From the NCBI GenBank assembly GCA_038503035.1, contig JAVSML010001085.1:620001-684000 (forward strand): a stretch of 64,000 bases of DNA, given 5' to 3'. Position numbers and translations under genes: made by a program. The DNA comes from Crocodylus rhombifer. Its lineage: Eukaryota; Chordata; Crocodylia; Crocodylidae. Below are positions 48,001 through 59,379 of this stretch, one piece after another. The first letter of the stretch is position 1, and each line of letters begins with the position of its first letter. The notes below the pieces were generated by a model that was given only the letters and a program-made list of their open reading frames with translations, was not told where the DNA came from and ran no database searches.

Positions 48001-48559
48001 CCATCAAATCTCCTGCTCTAATGGCTTGATTTCATATTACTTAACACTGATTGTGCAGGCAGAGTCAAACTAAGCATGATTTGTGTTGGGGGACAGAATT
48101 CCCTGCCCCAAAACTGAAACAGGGTACCCAGATTGTAGTAGGTCCTTGCATATTCTCCACCTTTTATCCAATAAAGAATTTGCTTTACAGTCACTTTAAT
48201 CATGTTAACAGGCAGAAATCTTGGAACCATTTGCATAAGGCTTCACAGGGTTGTGCACTATGGACTTGGTTTGATTTATCAAGCTTTACTGGTGTACCCG
48301 TATCTATAATACATGAGAGTGGGTTTTCTTTGTCATTGTAGTTATATTGGTAAAAGCTCTAGTGTAATCATAGGTATACCAGTAAATGAAATGAACTTTT
48401 GCATGAGCAAGTTCACTGTGTTTCACTGGGCTGGAGTGAGCCACCTCCATTTGTAAAGTAATTACTAAATGTGGCAAACCCTTTAACTTTGGCCTTGTCT
48501 ATTCTTAGTGCCAGTGGTCTCAAAATAGGTCAGCATACTGGTTAATCAAGGTGATGCTA

Positions 48560-48640
48560 TGATTCAAGGTCAAATTCTCCCATTAGTTACCCATGGATTC
48601 AGCTGTTTTCAGTGGGAGTAGCATGTACATATCTGAGTTC
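48560..48640. repeat. Fossil amniote palindromic repeat
   Basis: Contains 'ggtcaaattctcccatta', 'gttaccc' and 'cagtgggagtagcatg', matching the family in word order only. Confidence 0.4.
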
Positions 48641-49935
48641 AGAAGGGTGAAGGTCCCTAAATAACTTTTTAGAAACAGACTTCAGTTTCCTTGAAACCTG
48701 ATAAGAAACAAACAAATCAACCAGACAGTCTCCTTTCTGCCAGACAAAGAAGCAAAGCAAAATTCTCACAGTTTAAAGGGTGAAAAGCTGAAATGACTGT
48801 GCTGTAGCCTAACAGAGTCGCCCTATATGTATCCCAGCTTAACAAAGCATAGAACCAGTGCCCAGAAGCTTGCATAAAATACATAATGTAATTTTCAGAC
48901 TTACTAACAGTTTACTAAGGTAGGTTTAAGGGGGTAAAAGAATTGGAATTGCCAATAAAAATGTACCCTGACCAAACCTGACCAGTCTATATTTGGATAG
49001 TTTTAATAGATGGTAATTGTAAAATATTCCTTTAAAAAAAAGAAAAAAGAGGGGAGGGGAGGTAGGTTGGGGGGTGGGAAGAGAGTCTCTTTTCTTCTCA
49101 CATCTTGCCAAACTATTAATTGAAGCCACTGTCCCAACTGGAGCTAAAACTGTGGTCTGACTTTTTTTTTTCTTTTTCCCCCCTCCCTCCTAGTTCTTGA
49201 TTAATGGCCTTCAATTGTTGTCATCTCTAGCAGCATGAAACTGTCCCTAGAAGTCCTGTGACCAGCATGACCAAGCCACAAAGGTTATTAAACCTTTAAC
49301 GTGAAATCTAAGGCAAAGGTCAGCAGTACCCTGGTCAAAGAGTATGGGTTTGAGAGTGTAACCTAACAAGTGGAAACCGGTTCATCAATAAAGTACTATA
49401 AAATTTAATCTGGGGATGATTACTGGAAGTCAGTGTATAATTGATTTATAAGATAAAGGTAAAGAAAGATTTCTATGTGTGACTAAAAATTTCAAGTCCC
49501 GTTGTTCAACCTGAAAATGGAAGGGGTAGTAGGACGCAGGAGGGGAAGAATCTATAAGACTGGCTGCCACGTTTTGTTTTGTTCCACTCTTTTTTATCTC
49601 TGATTCACTCTAAAAATAATCAGGATGATATATTTTTATAGGTTGTAAGAAGGATATAAGAAAGGGAGAGAAATTTACTTCAAGTGGTGACTTTTTTTAG
49701 TTTTCATATCTCAAATATTTGATCCTTCTGGGAAGTAGAACCATTTTGTGTTGTCTCATGGCAACACTAGATATAATGCAGCATTTAATACAGAGGACTG
49801 CATATAAAATTGGACATATTTAGAATGAGACTAGATACTTGTTTTCTGGATTTTGTTCTTGCCTTTGACACAGATGTAGGAGAAATGATCATTTAGGAGA
49901 AATGATTAAACCCATGTTCCTAACATTGAAGCGTT

Positions 49936-50010
49936 GTGGGGAGGGTTGGTGGGGAGGTGGAGGTGGAAGTGGGGCTGGGCCGCAGGGGGTTAGGGGGAGT
50001 GGTTTAGGGT
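49936..50010 (+). other. G-rich stretch, potential G-quadruplex
   Basis: At least seven runs of three or more G lie within about 75 bases, separated by short linkers, in an AT-rich neighbourhood. Confidence 0.55.
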
Positions 50011-51360
50011 GGATAAGCTAATATTTTAAAGCTGGGGAATTTAATTTAGAAACCTGTAAGATGGTAAGCACAAAAGTGCTCAATTTTGTAAGGCACCCGA
50101 ACATACAGATATCAGTGAATACTTGGGTAGTTAAAGTTAAGTACACTGCTGAATTGCACAATTATTATCAAGTTACTAATCTTAACAGTAAAATTCTGTA
50201 CTTTGATATGACACAAGACAGCATTAGGAGACGATATACACCTGTAGCCATGCTTTCAAAATGGCCTCTAAAACTGCATGTGGAAATATGCTCCCCTAAT
50301 TACAGCATGCAGGTCTAATTTGAATATGCCAATTGGAGTGGTAACTGTAGAGGTATCTTCAAACTTTGGACACGATAAGATGCTTGAAAGCCAAAAGACT
50401 TCAGTAGAGCCATCACTACCTCTAACCCCTCATGTCAATTTTTTTAACAAATGATGGGCCTCAGGAAAAGATCTCTCATGACTTCTTTAGAAGCCTGGGA
50501 AAGGTGTTACAGTGAAAAATGCTGATATGCTAAAACTCTCAGTTTGTGTACATGGGTCAGTTTACATCAATGCATTTACTGGCTGATTTATTCATTTGAA
50601 CATGTTGCCGATGGTTTTGACCTATAATATTAAGGAGGCTTTGATACACCATGTGTTGAGTAGAGGTTCAGGGCACCAATCAGTAAGGGAAGGGACAAAG
50701 AAAGGATATATTGTTTTCACAATACCAAATGGACAAAGACTAATCAAAGCTGTCAAGAGACATTGGAACTATAGTATCTTACCAGAGTAACAAGGTACAG
50801 TGCCTGTATTATTTTCTAAACATTAGCATAGCTAAACAAGATAGAGAGAGGACTTGAAGCTATATCAAAGGTCTCTTGTTCTGGTTGTTGTATAATAGTT
50901 GTCTGTCAAACTTCCAATATCGTACAAAACAAAATCATACTTGTGTTGGGTACAAAAGATCCCCTGATAAGTTCTTAAAAATAGCTGAGAACTCTCAATG
51001 ACGTCAATGTGTTTTGGATCAAACCCAGTCTGCAATTCTTTATCATAAACACTGTTACTGAGCTGTAAGTTTGGACCTAAACAATGTAATTTGAGACATT
51101 AAAGTTGCAAGGGTATTAAATAACATCAGCAATGTATGGTGAGAGATTTAGAATTCTGATTTCAAAAGTTATAAGAAAGTTATGTTGTGCAGTTGCTGGG
51201 ATGGCAGGAAAAGTAAGTTTACAATTGTATTAGATTATTTATACAATATATTTTACATGATGAATAGTATAATAAGAAGTGACTTTTCTAATATTGTCAT
51301 GAAATAATAGGAGACCCAATATCTGTAACCTTCTCCCTGACTTCTTCCCCACCCCAAAAA

Positions 51361-51402
51361 AAAATAAAACCAAACAAACCAACAAACCAACAAAAACCAA
51401 CC
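51361..51402. repeat. A-rich caaa-type simple repeat
   Basis: Imperfect units of accaaacaaaccaac. Confidence 0.8.
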
Positions 51403-51645
51403 CTCTCTCACTAGCCAGGGTCACTACCCCTGAATTCGAATAATTAGCAGAATTATTAGCAGGCTCACTCCATTAGCTGGAAATCAGTCCAGAAAATCTC
51501 CAGTTTTAACTAGAAATGAGCCAGTGCATTTTGTTTATAGGAACAGTAGAGAACAAATTAGCAGAACAATATTCTGACAACTCTCACTTTTAGAAATGAG
51601 AATTCTATGGTAATGTATTTTACAGTTTTAGTAGATGATTTAAAC

Positions 51646-51832
51646 CAGGGATAGGCAAAATGAGGCCCAGGGGCCAGATGTGGCCCACCAGGTCATGCTA
51701 TCTGGCCCACAGGGCCCCTAAAAAATTTAGAAAATTAATATTAATTTGCCCTGGGCTGCCTGTCATGAAGCCCTCGATGGCTTGCTGAAACTCAGTAAGC
51801 AGCCCTCTGCCCAAAATAATTGCCCACCCATG
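51646..51832. mobile_element. hAT-type MITE, 187 bp, with perfect 8-bp target duplication
   Basis: Reverse-oriented copy of the element at 27232-27418 and of identical length. Tips cagggataggcaaaa and attgcccacccatg are inverted repeats. Both flanks (51638-51645 and 51833-51840) read ATTTAAAC. Confidence 0.93.
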
Positions 51833-52702
51833 ATTTAAACACTAAAAGAACCTCACCCCTTCTCCTACATAAAATATCTGCATGCTTCTGTGGAGTCAGT
51901 GGGGTCTGTGAGTTCTCTTAAACCTGTAAAATAGGCCATTGGTGTTTTTGAAATGAGGTTTTGCTGACTTCGAAGAGCAAGGCTTAACAAGAAAAATCGA
52001 TGCATTTTAAAGCTAAGTCTACAGATCTTTTGCAATTGCACAACATTAAACAAACCTGAAGCAGACAGATGTGTGGCACTCAAATTGCCATAACCTCATG
52101 TTATTTTTCTGCTTTCATCAGCTGGGTTGGGCAAAACATCCAGTTTATTCAACTGAAGAACCACAGAGGTGGAAAGGCCTAAGCTCAAAACTGAAAGGCA
52201 AACATTTTTGGAATTCTTGCAACAAAGTGCATAATTTAATTGTTTTGCTCAGTTGCTCTAGCTTCAGCAATGTTTTATGCATGTGAGGATAATCAGATTT
52301 AGAGAAGCACTGTTACCAACATTTCACTCAGATATCTACTCTATCAGTTTCATTTGGCTACTTGAATTGGTGCCTGGCAACAAAAAATATTAGGTTTTTT
52401 CAAAGAACAATTCAAATGACAATACTCAACATAATCACCATAAATTCTGCTCCCCATGCTATACCCCAAAGTGTTCGTTCCCTAATTTATTTTCTAAGTC
52501 ATTAACAACTGTGGAGCCTGATGCTGCAGTACTGCATGGGCTGACTCTGTCCCTCAAACTTTGAATAGTGAGAAGCTGAAAATAATGGCACCTCTACCTG
52601 ACAAAGCCTGGCCAGCTAGAGAAATGGCAAGATATTTCATTGCCATTTCTTACCACTAGCCCTCTGCTGATTGGAGGATGAGATAGAGGAGAAGATGTAT
52701 AG

Positions 52703-53715
52703 TAGGACTGTGCAAAGCAGCAAGTATTCAATTTGGCTTTGGATTCGGCCAATTCAAAGGGACAGTGATTCAATTCAGTGATTCAAATCACTGTCCCAAT
52801 TTGATTTGCCCGATTTTGGATTCAGAGATTTGGCCACTGAATCTCCTCTGAATCCAACAGGCGGCGGCCACAGTGTTGGTGGCAGGAGCGTGGTAGTGAG
52901 CGGAGCCTCACCCCCCGCCCACTCCCCCAGTCTCCTCCCATAGCTGCCTCACCCAGCCCCAGTGTCCTGGTACTTAAAAAGCCCAGTACTAACCAGCTGC
53001 AGCAGTGGCGATCAGGACCTTGTGGCAGAAACTGCCCCTCAAGCAGCATGGGACAGCAGGGATCAGCCCCTACCCCCACCTGACACCCACGTGGCAGCTG
53101 CAGATGCAGCATGGCTCACAGGGTGCTGCAGGGCTCCATGTGCTGGCCAGGAGCCGGGCCACTCAGGCTGAGCACTGCCAGGATCTGGGTGAATGCTGGA
53201 GCTGCCCCAGCTCTGGGCCAGCGCACAGCGTCCTGCTGAGCTGTGCTGCACCCGTGCAATGCGACAGCAGCTAAGTGGGTGCCAGGTGGGGGGAGGTCGA
53301 TGCCTGATTCCCCGTGCTGTGCATGAGGGATCTGCCATGAGCCCCCAGAGCCCCAGTTGCCACAGCTGCAGCTGGTGATTGCAGGGCTTTTTTTTGAGCG
53401 TTGTGTGCTGGGGCCGGGCAGGGCAGCCATGGATGGGCTGGGGGAGCGGGCAGGGGTTGGCATTGGGGGGGCACTCGGAGGGAGCTGGGGGGGCTGGGGG
53501 GGGATGGGGTCAAGTGGGGGTCCCCCCATGGTCCCATCCCCCCTCATCCAGCCTATCCATCCCCTACTTACTGGCACGGAGCCCAGGTCCAGATCCATGC
53601 AGTGGCAAGCAGGGACTGCCCGAATTTCCAAATTGATTCGGAGGCTTCTGATTCAATTTGGACCTTTAAATGGGTCTCTGGACTCAATTTAGAGATTTGT
53701 CTGCAAGTGGACTTA
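52703..53715. mobile_element. Large non-autonomous DNA transposon with GC-rich core
   Basis: AT-rich ends built of 'gattcaatttgg' and 'ttggattc' words enclose about 750 bases of GC-rich, G-run-bearing core. A subterminal perfect 12-bp hairpin lies at 52759-52770 / 52786-52797. The left tip aggactgtgcaaagc resembles reptile hAT-type tips; the right tip near 53706-53715 is weak, so its end is approximate. Six overlapping frames of 85-171 codons are composition artefacts. G-runs at 53463-53523 could fold as G-quadruplexes. Confidence 0.6.
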
Positions 53716-54502
53716 GGCCATGACTAAGTTTGGGGCAACAGGGACAAGTTCAAGGAGCAGTCTCAACACATGGGCCCAGACGCATAAAAGCACTGCATTC
53801 CTAAATCATATAAATTTCAGGGTCCAGAAAAGCCTGTACATGCAGAAATCAATCACCGCCCTAGGAGATCGAGATGCCTTTAAATCAGACTAAGTGAAGG
53901 GAGGGGCAGAGGAGGCTGTTTATAAATTATAAAGTCAAGTTCCTGGAGGGCTTATGTAATAATGCTCTCACTGACGGCGCTTGTCAGTGAGACTTGGGTT
54001 CTGTCCACACTAATAAAAGCTTTGAGATATACGTGGATGTACACAGTAGTGGGTTTTGGGACAGTTCCTGCTTACCTTAGCCTTGTAAAAGATGAGAACA
54101 ACCCAGCAGAAAGGGGGACCCTCAGCAGAAAGCCTAACTTTGCTAACTGCAGGTCAGCAGAATCCCAATGCTGCCCCTTTCTTATGTTCCACTAAGTGCA
54201 GCTGACCTCATTTCTGAGGTCAGCACAGATCCTTTACTTCCTTAGCTTGTTTACAAATCCTATGAGTTCTATTCCTGCAATTCACAGCCAGGGATTTTTC
54301 TTGGAAGAGTTAACTTGGCACCCAGGCCTGTGGAAGAGAGTGTGCGTGCCAGCACATACATGTGAAGCTTACTCTTATTAAAAGCAGTGGATGCAGCATA
54401 AAGGGATATGATAAATTTCTGCCACAAACAAAATGAAAACCCCAAGTCTCAAAATCTCTGCCGGCATGTTGTTTCATTTCCAAAGAAATGAAGGGAGAAA
54501 AT

Positions 54503-54524
54503 TAAATTAAATTAAATTGAATTA
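54503..54524. repeat. (AATTA)n simple repeat
   Basis: About four copies of aatta. Confidence 0.85.
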
Positions 54525-55340
54525 CCAAAAAAAAGAGGAACCTGGAATCCTACTCGTCTTGGAAGTCTGTGACATGAAGGCCCATTTGTTTCTGGCCCTA
54601 AAACAGGTAGGGTGACCTACTTCAGAGGCTTACACAGAGGATAGAGAAGCCCCTGCACTCAGGGACATTAGTCATCCATGGATACAAGGAAGCATTGTAC
54701 AAAAATCTGCATACACATTTTTACACCAGTATTTTTTTGAGCAAACAAAACAGGGCCACATACAATGCCAGAGGTTGCATGGCTCACCTGGGGCAGCAGA
54801 CCTCTGCGACTCCAAATCGTCAACCGCCATCAGAAACAGCTGCTCTTTTGGTACTGGGAGTTTTGGGGTTCTTTCCACCAAGAGAGAAAGGGAAACCCCT
54901 ATAAATAAGGAAAGTTCATGGTATTAAAATCAGCAGACTTTACCTGTGAAATATTAAATGGGTGACTGTCTTAGAAAATACTCAAATTCACATTTATTAT
55001 GGATAGTCCTAGCTGTTTCAAACATGTCACATAGCTCAACAAAATTAGCACAATGAAGATCTTAGATGATGACAACTATGAAAGCATGATGGCCTGTCTG
55101 ACTTCTAAAAGTAGAGCATGACATGGAGCTGATTGCCAGTCTCCAGCTGGTGGCATGCACTAGTTATTTAAGCTGGCTGAGGTACTTTACTGAATCCATG
55201 ACATTTTGTTGATGCTGTATTAAAAAAAAATTAAAGAGTTGAGTAATAGCTCCTTAAATATAAATAAAATTGAGTGGCATGATAAAAGTTATATGCGCTA
55301 CTCATCTTTCTCTCCATGTTACGGTGGGGGGCAGGAATAG

Positions 55341-55387
55341 CGCACGCACACAAACACACACATGCACACACACACACACACACACAC
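55341..55387. repeat. (CA)n microsatellite
   Basis: An imperfect start (cgcacgcaca) becomes a pure CA run. Confidence 0.95.
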
Positions 55388-57309
55388 CTGGATTAACCTT
55401 AATTATTTGAGGTTGGTTGGGTCTTTTTTGGGGGTGGGGGTACTGATTCTTTTATCACTGTATAAATGACTAGCTCAGGTTCTTTTTTGGAGAGACCTTT
55501 GAAGATCAGATTTATGAAATTTTTTGCTTGTGTATACTCACTGCTGGTGCTGGTTAGCTTACATGTACATAGATCATGTTTGGCTAATTCAGCAGCAGGG
55601 GAAGTGTGCTGCCTTTCTGAATTAGTTCCGTACACTATTTTTATATTGAAAGCTGGTTTTCTTCTTGGCCAAACCAGCCCTTTTAAAGTCCTTGTGGAAA
55701 TTTGGACACACCCATGTGGAAAATCTGTGTAGACAGTCAATATGGAAACAGCTGGAAAACAGTCATTATAGGGAAGAGGGACTGAAGTCAGGAAAAAATG
55801 ACTTGATTTCTTCTGTGATTTATTTTAGTTGGTTTGTATTAGAAAGCTTCTGTGGGACAAATTCCTCCCATGTTCAAGGACCCTGTATTTAGAGTGAAGT
55901 CTGCTGGAATGAGTTTGAAGAGGAACAGATAATACTCTCAGGGTCTTTTAATGTAGGCAACAGTCTCTGTGTTCGTTTCTTCCTTTCCATATGAAGGGGA
56001 TGGATGTTCGTTTCATTTTTCCCATTTTCCCTTGCATCTGTCTTTATCTAGTAATCTGTGAGTATAGTGTATGTGTTAGAAGAGGAGAGATGAGAAAAGA
56101 GATCAGTAGCAGTAAGAGAAGGGAATGCCATTTTCTCTGTCCAATCTAGTTTTCTCAAAAGGTAATAGAGTTTGAAGAGCTCCTTCCATGAGCAGTTGGG
56201 AGGGGGGAGGCTTCTTACTGGCTGAAGCATTTCCTCTACTTACCAGACTATATTATATACATTAAGGGTTTCTTTCCTTCTTTCCTTCCCCATAGAGTCA
56301 TACTTGCAGCAGATTCTGGATCCTGCTTTCAACCACTCTGGTGGCACAAAACCACTTTAAAGCAAATTTAACTGTCATCAATTCAGCTGTTGTCTTGCTG
56401 ATTTTTGTTGTTGTTTGTTTTTGGGGGTACCTAGGGTTACTTAGTTCAGCCCCATGTGCCTTTGCAGCACTGGAAGGAACTGATAACGGAAAGGGTGTAG
56501 CCAGAGTGCTGCAGCATCCACGTGATGCACAGCTATCTGGAAGCAACAAGCGGCTGGAAAGATAGTTGATACTCTTCATGCCACACAAGTACTTAAGAGA
56601 TATTAATATTTGTTCTGAATATTGTAGGTCCCTCTGTCTGAGTACTATTGTGTTGTATGCTACATCAGGACAAGAAGTTAATTTTATCCTGGATGACTTT
56701 TATACACAATTTTGTTGGTAAAATTTGGGTTAGGGGCAAGTAAGACCTACCTAAATTTGTAAAGAAAAGCTAAGATACAGGGAAGTAATGTGCCTCTGAG
56801 CCTCTCATCATTGTTTTGGCATTTTTTTCTATCTGTTGTTTTCTTAGGAATAAATATATGCTGTTCCACATCACTGTATTTTCATACAGATCAAAGGCTC
56901 CCCAAAGGAAGTCTTCAGTAGGGCCAAAAACCTAACTGAATCTTCTGAGGACTCATGGATGGTAGCACTGGTATTATGCTATAGACATCCAGTCTAAAAG
57001 TGGAATAAATGGCAATGGCAATATAGGTGTTATACTTCATCCAGCACACCAGATGCCCACATGACAATTATGAGGGTGAACCCAGACAAAAACTATGCAT
57101 CAAAATTTCCATGAAAAGACAAAGGACAGAGACACTAGGGCACAGGTAGGAGAGTGTTTTGCACAGAAAAATTGCTCACTGTCTGACTTCACAGTTCATG
57201 TGCTCAAAGGAAATCTACCCTTTACTGAATGAGCATGTTCATAAAATGACTGTACACTAAATACAAGGAGCTTAACATGGTCAATGATTTCATGATCCAT
57301 TATAACCTA

Positions 57310-57543
57310 CCTGCTACTCACTAAACTTTGCACTTCACAGGTGATAACAATCCTCCTGAACAATCTTGGTCTTCCTTTATCAGGTTCTTACTGCATCTCT
57401 GCTGTCTGTTTGCTACGCATTCTCTTTTTATTTACACCTGGAGTTTTTACACAAGCTTGTGTTTCATCTGTTACTTAGCTCTGCTGTGTCTGCTCTCTAC
57501 CAGAGGCCTAAGAAAGGGTATTGTGATACCCAGAAGTCTGCCT
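57310..57543 (+). repeat. Interspersed repeat, 5' part (split by insertion)
   Basis: Contains 'ccagaggcctaagaaaggg', 'attgtgatacccagaag', matching the start of the tail repeat at 36150-36262. It is interrupted at 57543 and continues at 58374. Confidence 0.6.
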
Positions 57544-58373
57544 GTCCGGATGTGCAGGGGCATGCAGTTTGTGGGACCACAAACTGCACATAGTGAACAT
57601 TAAAATGTGTGCTGCATTGCAAATTTGCAGCACATTGGCAAAATTTGCTACCATGAGGTAGGGGGGAGAACCCCCTGGAGAAAAAAGCAACGTAAAGCAT
57701 GTAAACCAAACATTTGCCAGCACAAACAGAGGTCAAGCCATCCAGAGCAACACTTTGGCTGGCAGCCAAGCTTCTGTGCCCCTGTTACTCCAGAAAGCTA
57801 CCAGGTCACCAGGTAAGACTGCTGGAGCCAGCACAGGGGCTGGCATCAGCCTGAGGCTCTCCCTGGCTGGAAGAAGCTGGGCAAAAGCAGTTTGTCCATT
57901 GAGGGACAATTTGTCCCACAAAGAAGAGCATGTGCAGGGGTATGTGCTAAGGCAATTTGTGCCACTGCAAGTGCATGCTCCTGCTCATCTGGATGCAGCC
58001 CCTATGTCTATGGCTGCATCCACATGAGCATGAACACTTAGTTCCCTGGGGACAACTAATAGTGGGATATGTTGTGCCGCCGTTAACTGTCCCCAGGGAA
58101 TGCCTGTGCCATGGACCCTCTGGTGGGCAGCAGGTTACCCCAGGTGGGGTAGGGGAGGCTGGAGCCAGCACTTGGCTGGTCCCAGCTGCCTTACCTGGGG
58201 TCCTGGGGGCTTCCTGGGGTTGCAGTAGTGGCAGGGATAACGAAGGGTCAAACCCCCACCCCAAAACCCACTATGCTGCTCCCTTGCAGCATGGAGAACA
58301 GCTGAATGTGTGGTATGTGGTGCCACAGAAGTGTCTTCAGTGACACGTACCACATGGCCACGTTCATCTGGAC
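57544..58373. mobile_element. DNA transposon nested in an older repeat
   Basis: The left tip gtccggatgtgcaggggc and the reversed right tip gtccagatgaacgtggcc are inverted repeats of about 18 bases with five mismatches. Inside is a perfect 12-bp hairpin (58042-58053 / 58089-58100) sharing ttccctggggacaacta with the element at 2692-3100. The core is GC-rich and non-coding. The host repeat resumes directly after it. Target duplication not clear. Confidence 0.65.
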
Positions 58374-58450
58374 GTGGCCAATGTATCCGTCCCAACCAGG
58401 TATTTGTCCAATAAAAGATATTTCCCACAAGAATTCTTCCCTCTTGAAAG
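58374..58450 (+). repeat. Interspersed repeat, 3' part (split by insertion)
   Basis: Reads 'gtatccgtcccaaccagg', 'tttgtccaataaaagatatt', the tail of the repeat that starts at 57310. Confidence 0.6.
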
Positions 58451-58459
58451 CATATGCAG

Positions 58460-59343
58460 ATGTGCCATTGTGACTCTCCACTGGCAGTCTTTCTGAGGGA
58501 ATGGATATACAAGATCCTCTAAGCTAAAATAAGGTATCAAATTGTAGCATATCAACTAAACTGTAGTAACTGCCTATGTGCATGCCTTTACCCTGAGATA
58601 AATGCTTTCTCTGGGAAGTAAGCTACCTTGCAGTTACTGTTGCAAGAGAGTTTCTACACCAGCAGTTAATAGCACATCACTTACTTTAAGGTAAGTTTGC
58701 ACCTTAGCTTACTTCTCAGTAACTTGTCTGTATGTCCGTAGTCTGAATTAAGGGGCCAAAGATGCAGTTCATTCTGTGTCACAGTTCAGTGGCTAACGGG
58801 AAAGGAAATGAAAACAATGCTCAAAATATTCCATTGTGACACTTAGGCATCTACATCTATAAGCAGAATGCTTCACTGTCCTGGCCTGAAGTATGGGAAA
58901 TCAGGATCTGCATTTTCTTCAGTCTGTGTGAAAAATAAATCTTAGCAAAATGGCAAATAAAGGATGCCTTGTCTTAATGAGGAGTGGGAAACAACTCTTA
59001 ATTTATAATGGATGTTTAGTTTAGAGAGAGCAGTCATCCACATGCCAGTGATTCAATCAGTTAGCTACTCCAGTATCTTACATGGTCAAGTTTTAATTGG
59101 TTTTGAGGCTTAGTCAGTTGTGTTGAGGGAAATTAGTGAGGGGGGTTGAAAATAGGGCTCATAATGGGAAGCTTGTTTCAGCTGTAAATATGTAATGTTC
59201 AGATATTAAGGCCAAGGTGCAACACTCATTTTCATGATATCTCTGGATGTCTGATTGGCTAATTACACAAGTGAAGAAATAATTCATTTGCTTATTTGAA
59301 GTGCAATTAATTTACTCTACCTGGCAAATGATTGACCTCCACA

Positions 59344-59379
<36 letters not shown>

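Larger units (their letters stand above)
43900..51640. other. ADGRV1 3' flank, part 4: no gene seen
   Basis: Unique-looking DNA with a CT/TA microsatellite (45022), a fossil amniote repeat (48560-48640), a purine-rich block near 49035-49085 and a G-rich stretch (49936-50010). Short open frames lack any recognisable domain. Confidence 0.55.
53720..57300. other. ADGRV1 3' flank, part 5: no gene seen
   Basis: Contains an ATTAA simple repeat (54503-54524) and a CA microsatellite (55341-55387). Nothing else recognisable. Confidence 0.55.

Noticed and set aside
53116..53727. Frames up to 171 codons on both strands
   Set aside because: Inside the GC core of the element at 52703-53715; Pro/Gly-rich without conserved features.
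57328..57603. 91-codon + strand frame with hydrophobic stretch
   Set aside because: It spans the interspersed repeat and runs into the nested transposon, so it is not a gene.
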